Part shown: in pieces, positions 1-11,645 of the stretch | Layout: each line of letters starts with the position of its first letter | Numbering within the stretch: position 1 is the stretch's first letter | DNA from: Corinectria fuckeliana | Taxonomy: Eukaryota; Ascomycota; Sordariomycetes; Hypocreales; Nectriaceae | Direction: 5' to 3' | Assembly: GCA_019137255.1 (NCBI GenBank) | Contig: WPDH01000154.1 | Span: 106,433-170,432, forward strand | Length of the DNA: 64,000 nucleotides | The notes under the pieces: generated by a model | What the model was told of the DNA's origin: nothing | Database searches by the model: none | Seen by the model: only the letters and a program-made list of their open reading frames with translations | Position numbers and translations under genes: made by a program

Positions 1-24
1 TTCCTGAAGGGCTGTAAGGGGCAT
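1..24 (-). CDS. possible 5' end of a gene leaving the window
   Basis: On the minus strand an ATG at 24-22 in a good context (A at -3) opens eight codons (MPLTALQE) that run off the left edge. Too little is visible to name a product. It could equally be chance; the only support is the start context and the lack of any other gene for the next 1.6 kb. Confidence 0.15.
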
Positions 25-1664
25 GATGCCGAGGCTTGGAGGGTTCAGCGTCGAAGACTAGTTGACAGATGGCGAAGAACATTATCGCTAGCGATACTGG
101 ACGAAGATGATGCAAAAGAGGAGATGAAGTTGGCTTGGCTGAGGTGAGGTCATTGAGCCTCAAGCCAAGAGCAACGCCACCTACCACCTTCCCACCTGCC
201 ACATGCCACCTGCCAAGAACGCCGAGAAGCGAAACGGGCGCACGTTCCCACTCTTAATTCCATCGTGAGGAAGAGAGGCTAGACTCTGAAACTTGCTGAA
301 GACGCCACGCACAATCACTCCGATCTTCAATTAAATGATGTAGGTATTCTTGGAGGACGTTGTCAAGGCCGGTGCGCAAGACTACGAGCTTGAGAGCTCA
401 ACCATGGCCGGAGTCTCAAGAGGCGCACTGCTTTCCTTCTCGCCCTGGTCACGTAGCCTAGGCTTCTAGACCAAAGGACAAGAGCGCCTGGATCCGCTTT
501 CCCCTGGGAAATTGTTTCAACTGCAGTCAAGTACGAGGTTCGTAGCTCGACTTGGGATGAACCGATTGATAACCAGCGTCTCCACCTGTCGCGAAGAAAT
601 GGACCAAGAAGACCCAAGACGTTACAAACCGACCCATAAGAGGTGGAGCACGACGGGGCGGACCCCTGACCTGAGAATCACTCATGCAAGTCTTTTCAGA
701 TACCTTGTCACTACCGGTGATGCTGAGCAAAGACACAGGTAGTATTCGCAAACCCGTCTCGATATGCACATGGCCAGGCACGGGCAATGCGTCCGCAGCT
801 GGTTGAGCATAATGGTCTGAGACGGGAGAGCGGTCAACGCCCCATTGGACACGTTTAATGTGAGGCATGGATCCCTAGCTGTCCGATTCAAGTTCTCGTC
901 CGGTCATTGAGGGGCTCTCTAGGCAATCGCGTTTCAATTCGTCTCGTATCCGTATCTGTATCCGTATCTGCACAGTTGAGGTTGTTGTACATGGTAGAAC
1001 AAGACTCAGATCAACTACGTACTAGATTAGATATCTTGTTATCTATTTACTGTTATTCATTTACCTAGGAGAAACTAACCAAGGCGATCAACCCCAGACC
1101 ACTATGCAATATCCCAGCAAAACCTGTGAGAATTCCATGAATGAAGACCAAGTCCAGACTCTCGGAGGGGAAGTTGACGGAAAAAGAAAAAAAAGGAAGC
1201 TTTCAAGTTCCAACAAATATCTACCGACAGATCGTACGGATATCCATGCTCATCCCCGGAACTAGACGGCTCCGGATGCACCACTCGCACCACTTATGCC
1301 TCCCCTCCCGCCCTCCTCCGAAAGCTTGGACTCCCAGCAGCTTCAGCTCCCTACAATCGCCACGCACAGCTGCCCCACGCTGCCATTGGCCTACATGCCA
1401 CATGCCACTTATCGCCCCTCGATCCCCTGAAAACTACCCCTAAAATTTCACCGCTTTCCGGGCAGGTATCCTCCGAACAACCCCTAGTCACCAACTACAC
1501 CCATCTAACAGCGCTTCGTTTTCCGTATTTCAACACCACGCTCTCGCGCGAACTTGGCTGCCGCGTCTTCTCCCCCCTCCTTGCTTCCTCTTCTTCTCTC
1601 CTCGGTTCTTCAAGAAACATCACCAGCCATAAAAGAGGCACAACAGGTACATCCGAGACTCACA
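25..1664. other. intergenic region upstream of the desaturase gene
   Basis: No gene is supported here; the short open frames have no recognisable content. A short imperfect repeat of GTATC(C/T) units lies near 945-970. From about 1290 to 1660 the plus strand becomes C/T-rich, as is usual for fungal promoters and leaders, with a reversed CCAAT (ATTGG) near 1385. This is probably the promoter and 5' leader of the gene starting at 1665. Confidence 0.5.
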
Positions 1665-2925
1665 ATGACCTCCCGCGCATCCACCGTTACCTCCAAGGCC
1701 AACGGCGACAAGCCGGTCGCCAAGAGCGATGCCTCCAAGTCCCACGACTTCTTCTGGACCTACACCGAGGAGCCTCATCGCACTCGTCGTCTGGCCATCA
1801 TCAAGGCTCACCCCGAGGTTCGTTCCCTTGTGCCACAGTCTCCAATTGGTGCCCTCGCCCGGACTTCCCCCAGCTGACGTCTCTCTCGCGCAACAGGTCA
1901 CCAAGCTCTGTGGCCCCGAGCCGTTGACCAAATGGGTAGTTCTCGGCGTCGTCTCCCTCCAGGTCGTCCTCGCCCTTCTCCTCCAGTCGACGTCCTTCTG
2001 GTCCTGGAAGCTCTGGGCTGTCGCCTACGTCTTTGGCGCCACCGCCAACCAGAACCTCTTCCTCGCCATCCACGAAATCTCCCACAACCTGGCCTTCAAG
2101 AGCCCTCGCCTCAATCGCTTGATCGCCATCTTTGCCAACTTGCCCATTGGCATCCCTTACAGCGCCTCGTTCCGGGTATGTCCTTGCGCCGCTTGCGCTG
2201 GCATTGTCGAGGGATAGCATCTCGTTGAGATTGCCTTGCTAATTTGTTGCCTCAAGCCTTACCACCTCACCCACCACAAGTCCCTCGGCGTCGATGGCCT
2301 TGATACCGATCTCCCGACCGCTTTCGAAGGCGTTTTCCTCGACTCGATCCTCGGCAAGGCTTTCTTCTGCACCTTCCAGATCTTCTTCTACGCTCTTCGC
2401 CCCATGGCCGTCTACCGCATCCCCCTGACCCAGATTCACCTTCTCAACGTCATCGTCCAGGTCTCTTTCGACGCCGCCCTCATCCACTTCGGCTCCGTCA
2501 ACTCCTTCCTCTACCTTCTCGTCTCCTCTTTCCTCGCTGGAAGCCTCCACCCCCTCGCCGGCCACTTCATCGCCGAGCACTACGTTTACGAAACCGTCAC
2601 CCCCTCCCAGAAGCAGCCGGACAACCGCATTCCCATCCCCGAGACCTTCTCCTACTACGGACCCCTCAACTTCTTCACCTACAACGTCGGCCTCCACAAC
2701 GAGCACCACGACTTCCCCGCCGTCCCTTGGACCCGCCTCCATGCCGTCCGGGACCTGGCCCCCGAGTTCTACGATAGCCTGCCCCGCCACGAGAGCTGGG
2801 TCTATGCCATCTGGCGCTTCATCCTGGACCCCAACGTGGGCATGACCTGCCGCGTCAAGCGTAAGGAGGGTGGCCGCATCGTCGGCGGTGCCGTCAAATG
2901 GAAGGATTCCGAGATCGAGGCCTAA
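1665..2925 (+). CDS. DES1: sphingolipid (dihydroceramide) delta-4 desaturase
   Basis: Three exons, 1665-1817, 1897-2175 and 2257-2925, give 366 residues. The introns are 79 and 81 nt; the second has a TGCTAAT branch site and a CAAG acceptor. The protein is a membrane fatty-acid-desaturase-type enzyme that introduces the delta-4 trans double bond into the sphingoid base of dihydroceramide in the ER, committing it to the glucosylceramide branch. The N-terminus has the Lipid-DES motif (DFFWTYTEEPH and HPEV). The three histidine boxes that bind the di-iron centre are present: HEISH, HLTHHK and HNEHHDFP, with hydrophobic helices between them. The start is the first ATG in this frame after the leader and gives the expected N-terminus; an upstream in-frame extension has no family similarity. 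Nothing is broken. Confidence 0.95.
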
Positions 2926-3852
2926 ATGTTGAATATTCATAGGGTCAGATTAGATCTGAGACCGTGTTCACCATGATCCCCGAAGCAGAGGATCGACATG
3001 TGGAAGTCGGCGTACATTTAGTTTTAGTTTTTTTCTGGTATTAGAAGAAAAGCGGTTGGTCGATCTGTTGTCACAGTGTCAATGTCACCTCTTAAAGAGG
3101 GGTTTCTAGACATTGCGACTATAGCAAAGTAACGAAGAGCAGAGTACGATAGAGTGTGTTTCACGCATGGCGTTTTGTTGTTTTAGGTGGGGAAGACAGA
3201 TGGCCGTCGGGCAACCTCACCCTCCTGTATATATGATGGTGTCTGAACAATTTTACCTCGCCTTCTCTCCCCGTTGATACCACGATCTGAGCGATTGTGA
3301 AGTTCCACTGACTCGAAACTTCGCATGTGTAATGAATATTATGACGCAAAGTAATCGCGACAATTAAGACGCCTGTTACCAGCTTCCACAAGAGCATGAC
3401 ATAAAGGAAAACAAAGGGAATGATAATAACAAGGCAAGTTGAGTATACACAGGACCATACCGGACAGCTTTCGTCCCCTGGGCTGGTATCAACCTCTTCA
3501 GCACTAACCACTCCCGTTGCCCACAATGACCTTCGCCGACCGTCTCCCATTTACCCCAGCATTCGCCCCTTACCTCTCACCTCCCATCTTGCAGCCTACA
3601 TGGCTGCTCAGGGCCCTCACATGAGATTCGCCGATGCGCTCATGTCACCTAGAGTAAAGCATGCTCATTCAGTCCATGACCTCGTACACGAATAACTAGT
3701 CCCGTTTGGAACTTTGATATCACAGCTTGATGTAGCTTGCTATGGCCTCAATCATATTCATCACCCCTTGGACCCTGCCAGCGTACGAGCGCCGTGCCCG
3801 TACCTGGTCGCGCCTCGGCAAGGAGCGTTGATTGCGAAGCCACTGTCCCTTT
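2926..3852. other. spacer between converging genes
   Basis: This is the shared 3' flank of the desaturase (plus) and VAP (minus) genes. I see no gene or repeat. The short frames near 3160-3700 lack any recognisable content. Confidence 0.5.
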
Positions 3853-5044
3853 CTAAAAGAAGAAGTAGGCGAGAAGGAAGCTGATGAGGCACAGGATTGC
3901 TGCAAGCTGCACCGGCACGCCCTCGACGGTCTGTTTCACGGCCTGGTTCGTCTTGATGACGGCCTGCTTCACATCATCCGTGGTGGTGTTCTTAACTCGC
4001 TGTCGGAGCCCAGTCTCCTGGAGAGAAGCAATCTGGGCCTCGGCCTGGGCCAGCTTGGCCTTGAGCTCATCAACTGCCGATTCAGCGGTTGAGGTGGCGG
4101 CCGCGGTAGCTTGAGCAAATGTGCTCTTGGCCTCGGGCTTCTCCTCAGGCCCCTCGTCCTGCGCGGGGATATCTTCGGTAGCGTAGGGCGGAGGAGACGT
4201 GGAAGGGGCAGAGCCGTCGGTAGCACCGGGAGATGAGAAAGCGCGAGGTGCTTCAGGGGTCTCGCTGGCCTGATTGGATACGTGGTCAGCATTCGAGTCC
4301 ATGCGCCAGGAAGCCGCATACTTACACCGTTCGACAGCGAGTGCCTGTTAGGTGTCACCGCCACGGGGCGACTGGCGCCCTGGTCTTGTTCGGGGTTCGC
4401 CGACAGCCAGTTGACGCGGATCTTTCGCTCCAGGAGCTGGCCCTTCTCGGCAGTGTCCAACTGTGAGACACTCGATTAGCTTCCGACATGTAATGTGTAG
4501 GAAGTGCGAAATGTTTCTCACCACGTTGGCGATACTAGCAAACTCCTTATCGGGGGTGATACGCGCCGACTGAACCAGGAATTTGTCTCGGCACCTTGCG
4601 TCGGGCGGAGGCTCCTGCTTCATGGCCTGCAGGAGGACTAGTGGACGATTAGCCGCCCGAGAATCAATCTGAAAAAGCACGCCAGAGCCTACCGGTGACA
4701 TCGAACTGCTGTCCGGGCTCGATGCGGCCCGCATTTGGTCGGACACAGTATCTGGAGGAATCGTCAGGCACGGGGTCTTGGCGGGCGAGATGGGGGAGGT
4801 ATACTGTTTCGGCGCAGTAGTTTTGACCTGGAACCAAGGTTAGCAGAGCGGGCTGTCGCAAGGGGTTCAGACGGCGCGCATACCTTGAAGGCAATGGGCA
4901 AGGTGTTGGGGTTCGTGATGCTGAGTGTCTGCGCAACCTCGGCAAGAAAGGGTCCTGGATTCCGAGTTAGCCTCCTTGTCGCGTGTGGTGGGCGGATCAC
5001 GCACGCCGAAAGCTCAGCTCGAGCGGCTCGATATCGACCGACAT
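3853..5044 (-). CDS. SCS2: VAP family ER membrane protein (MSP domain)
   Basis: Seven exons on the minus strand (5044-5005, 4954-4884, 4827-4805, 4751-4693, 4637-4522, 4460-4326, 4269-3853) give 286 residues. Each junction restores the VAP consensus. The N-terminal major sperm protein domain (about 1-120) shows ELSFRRPF, ITNPNTLPIAFKVKTTAP and CVRPNAGRIEPGQ, followed by DKFLVQS. This fold recruits FFAT-motif proteins to the ER and organises ER-plasma membrane contact sites and phosphoinositide metabolism. A Pro/Ser/Glu-rich linker, a short coiled coil (about 210-240) and a C-terminal hydrophobic tail anchor (AAILCLISFLLAYFFF) follow. Exon 3 is only 23 nt long. The start has MSVDIEPLEL, as in other fungal Scs2 proteins. 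Confidence 0.93.
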
Positions 5045-5048
5045 GGCT

Positions 5049-5071
5049 GGGTAGGGTAGGGTAGGGTAGGG
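5049..5071. repeat. GGGTA short tandem repeat
   Basis: Four tandem GGGTA units plus GGG lie immediately upstream of the SCS2 start, in its leader. They resemble telomere-type DNA but have a 5-nt period rather than the usual fungal TTAGGG. Confidence 0.8.
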
Positions 5072-6730
5072 TTCGTGCGGGATTCGTGCGAGATGATGGC
5101 TTTCGGAGGGCTGTTGCAGAGTCGCGATGCGCTGAGGGGGCGCGAGATGGGGAAAATGCGGTGGCAGATGAAGTAAGGTGAGGTGAGGTGTGGTGGAAGA
5201 GGCAAGTGGAAACGTGGCCGCGGCAGGCGAAGAAGTCGAAGAGGTCGAAGAAGTCGGAGTAAGAGGGTCCTACAGCGGCGGCGGTGGGCGAGGTGGTGGT
5301 CAGGAGATAATTTGCTGGGAGCCGGCGAGCAGGAGGAGTGTGATGCTATTAATTTGGTGGTAAAGAAGAGAGTTGGTGTCGCTGTGGCCTGGCTTCCGTC
5401 ACGACGTAATTGATGGTGCCGGGGAGCCCAGGTTGCCTGCTGAGCTTCTCCCGTTCGTTGCTGGAGGAAGCACGGACCGCCCGGGCCATTTCCACCGCAT
5501 ATACTGTAACAGGCCTAGGTACTTGAGCACACCACAACCACAAACCAAAGCCTGCCAAGTTGGCGACATGCATGCAGCACGGAGACAACACACACTCGCA
5601 CGTGCACGCGGTTCTGATGCTCAATCCTTGCCCGGAATATCTCCGTCTCTGTACTTCTCTAATCCATGTTTTTCTCTACTTTACTTTAGACTGCCAACTT
5701 ACCTCTCCTGGTACATATCGACTTCGCCAATACAACTACCCACCCTCACGGATCTCTTTTGTGGTCCCAGCCCATGGAGCCACCATTGTTGGGAACCACT
5801 ACTCCGTAAGTTAAACTGTAATTACCGCCGCACTGGCCGGGGCTCGTCGAGGCAAACATAGTCCTACTACTATTCTCCCAGGGATTGCCAACAAATCAAT
5901 AAGCCAAGAGGCTCATCTTTAAAAAGGCAAATTCTCGCTGCAATCACCGACCCAGGGTTCTCCCAGTACAGAGGGCTCTTCCGCACTTAGGCTCGTTAGC
6001 AAACTAGGCCTAGATACCTACGAAGTATCTAGTCACAGTGTTCCTGATCAGTTGTGGGGTTAGAAGACGCTTCCCCCTGTCCTGTCCAGGCCACTCCACG
6101 ATTCCCTCGACCCTCGTAGATCCTCCAGGAAAATCGCTGTACGTCGTACGTACATATTCAGGGTCCGGTACGCCATCGTAGTCAAGGCATTGTAAGAGAT
6201 GCGATCCGGCGTTCTCATCATCGGATGAATTTGGGTATGTAGAAGCAATGGGCAAGACGAAAAAGCCACAGACTTCCATTGCAAGATCGGAGCATTGGAT
6301 TATCTCCCGACAAGACTTCGTGAGTGCCAAATCCACATCGACTCTAGGGTCTCGGGCGGCATCGCGATGCCCTGCTGTGCGGCATTACTACGGCTAACCG
6401 CCCAGCACGTCACTACTACTAGTAGAGGCAGGTGCTAAATGACGTCCCGTGCTAAACACATTTGCTACCAGGCACAGCTCACCCGAAGCTCGGCCTTGCA
6501 CTTACACCCATCTGCACTCACAGGCTCTTCCGCTCAGCCTCCATCGTTTCTCTGCTCTGTTTGTAGAGTTTCACCTTTTGGAATTGAAGAGAAGGACGTC
6601 GAAGCCGCTCTTGGATCCCCGCCTCATCAAGCTGCTACCAACCGTTGCAGTCCTCATTGCCCCTCACCTCGCTCGCCTCAACCCCACAATAAGCATCTAC
6701 CAACTACATCCTCATATCCTCGCCGCCAAG
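5072..6730. other. divergent intergenic region between SCS2 and the UBX gene
   Basis: Both flanking genes point away from this stretch, so it should hold two promoters. I see G-rich purine tracts next to SCS2 (about 5170-5310) and a C/T-rich leader next to the UBX gene (about 6500-6720). No supported gene is present in the middle. Confidence 0.45.
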
Positions 6731-7852
6731 ATGCCTTCCGATCTCGATACTCTGCTCGACATGGGCTTTGACAAGGAGCGTTCCGAGCTCGCCGTCAAGA
6801 AGACGGGAGGCCGTAAGTTCTCTCCCAGCCCTTCTGTCGCCCCGCAATGGCTGACCCGCCCCAGTGCAGGGCGCTCTCCAGTGGCTCGAGGACAGCCAGG
6901 ACAAGTCTCTCGACGACATCAAAGCCGCCGAAGCTGCCAAGAAGGCCGACGATGAAGACGAAGACAACGACACGAAGGCCCACATTGCGGAGCTCGAGAC
7001 CGGCAATGCTCAGTCTCTCGTCTGCAATGAATGTGGCAAGCGCTTCCGAAACCAGGACCTTGCAAGCTACCACGCTGGCAAGACGTCAGTTTCCCACTTG
7101 AGCGTGGACGCTCGTGGCATCTTGCTGATTTAGTGTTCTAGTGACCACACCGACTTCTCGGAGTCGACAGAAGAGATCGCCCCCTTGACTGAGGAGGAAA
7201 AGAAGGCCAAGCTCGAGGAGCTCCGTGAGCGCCTAAAGGCTAAAAAGGCTCTCATGACCGACCGGGACAAGGAGGAACAGAAGCGGAATGAGGTACAAAC
7301 TCACGCTCCCAGATCTTTTCCACTACAAACACGCACCCACTAACAGGCCTCAAGAGAATCCGCCAAAAGTCTACCAAGGAGACCCATGAGGCTAAGGAGG
7401 AGCTCGCGCGAAAGGAGCAGATGAAAGAAGCCGCCCGCAAGCGCCAGGAGAAGCTCGAAGACATTGACGCCAAGAAACGCATCAAGGCCAAGATCGAGGC
7501 CGACAAGGCCGAGCGCCGCCGCAAGGCCGAGGAAGCCAAGGCCGCGCGTGAAGGCAGAGCCCCCGAGGCTGAGCCTGCGGCGGCTGCTCCCCCCGCGTCG
7601 GCTGCACGACCCAAGGTCAACCATAGTGAGGCTAGACTTCGTCTTCAGACCGACTCGGGTAACATCATGAAGACGCTCCCTGCGGAGACGACTCTGTTTG
7701 AGCTCGCACAGCTGTTGGAGACTGAGACGGGCAACGCAGTTGCCAGCTTCACGACTACGTTCCCCAGACAGACCTTCGAGGGCTCCGTGGATTTTTCCAA
7801 GACCTTGAAGGAAGCTGGGTTGGTCCCGTCGTCGGTCTTGATCGTGAAGTAG
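6731..7852 (+). CDS. UBA-UBX domain protein, Cdc48/p97 cofactor (UBXN1/SAKS1-like)
   Basis: Four exons (6731-6812, 6865-7084, 7142-7292, 7355-7852) encode 316 residues. The third intron uses a CAAG acceptor just after a CACTAAC branch site; this choice restores the KSTKETHEAKEEL frame. An N-terminal UBA domain (about 3-45, LDMGF and GALQWLE) binds ubiquitin. A C2H2-like zinc motif follows at about 85-110 (CNECGKRF, then YHAGKTDH). A long charged coiled coil (about 115-215) leads into an Ala-rich linker and a C-terminal UBX domain (about 230-316) with the TFPRQTF loop that docks on Cdc48/p97. The family links ubiquitylated substrates to Cdc48 in the cytosol. The order UBA, zinc finger, coiled coil, UBX is the usual one. 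Confidence 0.93.
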
Positions 7853-8298
7853 ACGTTTAAATCAAGCGAGTGTGAAATGCATAGCGCGGCGTTTGCAACG
7901 GGACAGTGGGATAGCGCTGGGGTGATGGAGGGAATCGGCTTTTACGAGGCATCCAAAACAGTAGTGGTCAGTAGTAACCATCGCACAAATCTGCATCATG
8001 AGAAATGCAAGACAGAAATGATTTCAGACACCACATTCACTTCGCAGGAGGCATGCTGTTGAACTGCAAACCACCCATGGCGGGACTTTTTTTTATTCAG
8101 AGCCGTTTAACTGACCAATTCTCCCTCCGCGCGAACTCCGTGAGAGCATTCATCATAGTATCGTATGAACGAAGCTACTCTGTCCAGGGCGCAGGATATC
8201 GTGCCCTCTCCATCCTGTATGATCGATCGATTGGAAACCCCGAAGCCATGCAGTTGAAGTACAAAGAAGCAAGGAAACAGTCGTCGTGGCGTAGCTGC
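7853..8298. other. spacer between converging genes
   Basis: This is the 3' flank of the UBX gene (plus) and the ribosomal P1 gene (minus). No gene or structured element is seen. Confidence 0.5.
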
Positions 8299-8864
8299 TT
8301 AGTCGAAGAGACCGAAGCCCATATCCTCGTCGGACTCCTCCTTCTCTGTAACGGGTGTTAGCACAAACGAGCCATCGGGCAAGGGAGACATTAGGGGAGT
8401 TCAACGTACCCTCCTCCTTCTCCTCCTCGACAGCCTCAGCGGCGTCACCGCCAGTGGCGGCAGCGCCAGCGGGGGCGGCAGCGCCGCCACCGGAACCGAC
8501 GTTCACGAGAAGGTCCTTGACGTCCTTGCCCTCGAGAGCCTGCACACACAAAAATTCCCCGTCAGAAAATCGATGTCCTAAATCGTCGCACACATATCTG
8601 GTTGAAGCAGTCGAGTCGTACCTTGGCGAAGATGGAAGTCCAGATGGGCTCGACCTCCTCGACCTTGGCGGCCTTGATGAGGGTCTGGAGCTTGTCGGCC
8701 TGGTTGTTGCGATCACGAATTAGCCATCACCACAATTCGAAATTCGGGGTGCGCGCGGGGCAGGGAAATTCGTGGGCGGCGGAAAGGGGACGTACGGTGA
8801 TCTCAACGCCATCATCGGCGAGGATCAGGGCCGCGTAGGACGAAGCGAGCTCGGCGTGAGACAT
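8299..8864 (-). CDS. RPP1: 60S acidic ribosomal protein P1
   Basis: Four exons (8864-8796, 8699-8622, 8539-8410, 8345-8299) give 107 residues, the usual size. The protein forms the lateral stalk of the large ribosomal subunit with P0 and P2 and recruits translational GTPases. The N-terminal helical dimerisation domain (MSHAELASSYAALIL) is followed by an Ala/Gly hinge, an acidic run and the universal C-terminal peptide EESDEDMGFGLFD that contacts the elongation factors. Small introns after codons 23 and 49, then close to the end, keep the frame. The gene is divergent from the UPF0662 gene and shares an upstream region with it that contains CCAAT boxes of both orientations. Confidence 0.96.
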
Positions 8865-9696
8865 TGTGAATGATTTCTGGCGATGCAGGTGGTGATGGAG
8901 AGTCTGCACGATGTCGTTGTGGTTGGAGGTCGAATATCACCGAAGACGCTTGCCACAGAAAATTACCCTGGTCGAAATTCCGTTGGAGGGCTTCAAGACC
9001 TAACAGTGGAGGGCGAAATAGATTATCCGTGCGCCGAGAAGGCAGCCATGAGTGGGTCTGGCGCGTGATTGGCCAGATGTCTCTCCGCCAATCAGCGGCC
9101 GCATCATGGACCAGCGAGGGATTCCCAGACGGTCTCGACGCAAGTACCCCACCCCGCTGGCTCCCAAGCCTCCATCCCCCCCCACCATCGCTCTTTATCC
9201 ATTATCGCTGCATTGCTGGAGATCTAGTCTACTAGCAAGAACGGAGTGACAACATCCTTGGTGTGGAAGGGGTAGTCTAACGCCGCAATCGCTTGGCCAC
9301 CTCGACGCCGAACTTGCACCTGCGAATCCACCTACAATCTGCCTGCGACCCTCCCCGCGATAGCCATACATTCTCCAGACAACGTCACTACGTCTTCTAC
9401 CATCCATCCGTTCGTCTATGGTATTGGTTACTTAGCCGCAACGTTTAGGCAAATATATACTCCACCACTCTATTCAACTCCCTCAACGACCCCGCCGCTA
9501 CTCTCAGTCGCCGGTCAGTGCCCATTGCTCGTTGCGGCCCGGAAGCTCTGGAACGCACGTCCACGCAGAGCCTTACCCCTCGGCTCCCACGGCTCTACTT
9601 TTCCGATCATCCTGTCTGCTGCACCCAACGAGCAGCTCATCCTTCTTGCCGGCCTTGAATCTGTCTGAGACGCAGAGAACCGACGTCATCGACGCC
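8865..9696. other. bidirectional upstream region of RPP1 and the UPF0662 gene
   Basis: These 0.8 kb separate two divergent genes and must carry both promoters. The 5' part near 9060-9110 holds opposed CCAAT boxes; the part near 9440-9690 is a C/T-rich leader. No further gene is supported. Confidence 0.5.
9066..9090. promoter_or_regulatory. pair of CCAAT boxes in opposite orientation
   Basis: ATTGG at 9066-9070 and CCAAT at 9086-9090 lie about 200 nt upstream of the RPP1 start. CCAAT is the binding site of the HAP/NF-Y-type CCAAT-binding complex. The paired arrangement between divergent genes suggests a function, but this is inference. Confidence 0.4.
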
Positions 9697-11264
9697 ATGG
9701 AGACACCAGCAATCCCTCTCCCGCAGGACCCCCGGGAACGGGCCATCCTCGACCAACTGACATTGATCCGAGACCAGCTGCTGCTTCTCAAGCAGGATCG
9801 CACCAACTATATCCGAGCACAAGATGTTATGCCGCTATATGACCGAACAATGGACCAAGTCAAGGAGCTTAACGTCGTCCGAGCGGAGACTGGGCATAAG
9901 GCGGAGAATAGATGTGGGTGGACCGAGAAGCGTCGCAGATGCGCAAACTGACGTGTCTTCGTACAGTGGACAGGGTCCTGGAGAGCTGCTTCCAACTGCT
10001 CTCTTTATGTTACCTTACAATTGGTCGCAACAACGAGGCGCCCGCGACCTACGCTCTGACCTCTACCATTAAGCGATTGCTGGACCATCTCGTCGAAGCC
10101 GACCTATACTCTTCCAAGGACCTCGGGAGCATTCAAACGACGCTTGGGAGTCTCTCTCAGAGTATTGTACAGGGTTCGCACCAAAACATACCCGAGAAGA
10201 TGTCTTCGCCCTACATGCTCGCCCTTCTATCAGACCGTGTCGAGCTTTGCCAAGCTACCTTGACAAAACTCCAGAAGAGGCTTGAGAGGATTCCAGAACC
10301 GCTTCTTTCGACGCACCAATGCCTGATTTCCATCCTGCGCGCCGTGGCGCTGGCGAATACAAAGTCCAAGGTAGGGAAGTCTGAATCTTCAACGGGCTAT
10401 ACTGACTAGCCACCTAGTTCTCAACTTCCGAGGTTAAGAAGCTGAGGCATCAGATCGTGGAGATTGGAGAGCGCCACAACGGCGGCACATTCACGTCGGA
10501 AGACGGTACCGTGGTGCCTGGTAGTGACGAAGTTCGCGACCTGTACCAGCGATGCCTCAAATGGTCCGACGTTGTCCTCGAGCGGTAAGACTCTTGCCTA
10601 ACCGACGATGATGCCCTCTAACTCCTCTCAGAAAGGGCGTCGTGGCCGACCAATGGCGGCCAATCTATGATGCCTTGGTCGGGATCCGAAACGACCTCGA
10701 GAAACTTTCTCTGACGCAAGCGTGGTCTCTCCGCGAAACAGACCTTTACGACTTCCAACGACAACTTGACAAGATTGACGAGAGTCGAGAGAACGGAAAT
10801 TGGCTAGATGATCGAGGTCGGCCCGCAGACTTGTGGACACAACGAACCCTTTTGTATCTGATTCGACGGTCCTACGCATACATGTACTCATTCATGCTGG
10901 CGTCTGAGCCAGTGTCCGAAGCCCTGCTTCCCATCTACAACCAGTTACAAACGTTGAAGCGGTGTCTCGTCGAGGTTAAGAAGAACGGAGGCGTGTCATC
11001 TGTTCGAGAGCTTTACCCGTACAGCATGAAGGTTCGTCGATCTTCCAGTATTCACTACTGGGCCTGCACTTACTGACACTGACGCAGCTCAACTCGCTCG
11101 ACAATATGAAGGTAGACGGCAAGTTTGTCGTGAACGGCGACATTCCCGAAGGCCAAGGCAGCGTTAGCGAATTGCTAGCTGAGTGCTTTGATCTGAACTA
11201 CGATCTTCGGGTGGCAGCTGAGGAAGGCGGCGAGAACGGTTCTCCCGAGTCGGATGGAGAGTGA
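9697..11264 (+). CDS. UPF0662 / DUF2408 family protein
   Basis: Five exons (9697-9913, 9967-10370, 10418-10584, 10632-11031, 11088-11264) give 454 residues. All introns are 47-56 nt with ACTGAC or CTAAC-like branch sites. The protein is almost entirely alpha-helical by appearance. It matches what I know of the fungal DUF2408 family, with DQLTLIRDQLLLLK at the start, CFQLLSLCYLTIGRNNEAPA and YALTSTIKRLLDHLVEADLY in the centre, and LYPYSMKLNSLDNMKVDGKF near the end. An S. pombe member is cytoplasmic/nuclear, but no biochemical role is established. I chose the ATG at 9697 because it is the first in good context before the conserved region; an in-frame extension upstream looks like leader sequence. 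Confidence 0.9.
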
Positions 11265-11645
11265 GGGCGAGAACCAGGCTCAGTGGGGGAAAACGGACAT
11301 TCTGCTTGTTTTTGTTTTGGTGTATGATAGCATCGGCTTTCCTTTGGCTAATCTTACTTTGCTGGAGGTCTGGACGGATGGACGAAAGGCCGTCCTCCAG
11401 GCTGTTTGGGGGGTATTAGCCTCGAGGGTCATGGGTCTGGTGTCTTGCCGAGCCTCACATGGACGAAGGGAAATAGGTGACGACTCGGGATGGTTCGAAG
11501 ACGCGGATTTTCCAGCAATGGGTATTGTTTCTATGGGTAACGGAAACCAAAAGGGCTTGGTAGTAGCATTCAGGGTTTTCAATGTCATTATTGAGCATCG
11601 ACTGCGTCTTGCCATGTGGGTATGTTTCTCTCCAAGTGATGCTGC
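11265..11645. other. spacer between converging genes
   Basis: This is the 3' flank between the UPF0662 gene (plus) and the YciI-like gene (minus). The open frames on both strands here have no family features, so I treat it as untranslated. Confidence 0.5.

Noticed and set aside
2239..2940. 233-codon minus-strand frame opposite the desaturase
   Set aside because: It is antisense to the histidine boxes of the desaturase; the composition is Gly/Glu/Val-rich noise.
5049..5071. internal telomere
   Set aside because: There are only four 5-nt units, and they lie in the leader of a housekeeping gene; a telomere would show longer TTAGGG arrays.
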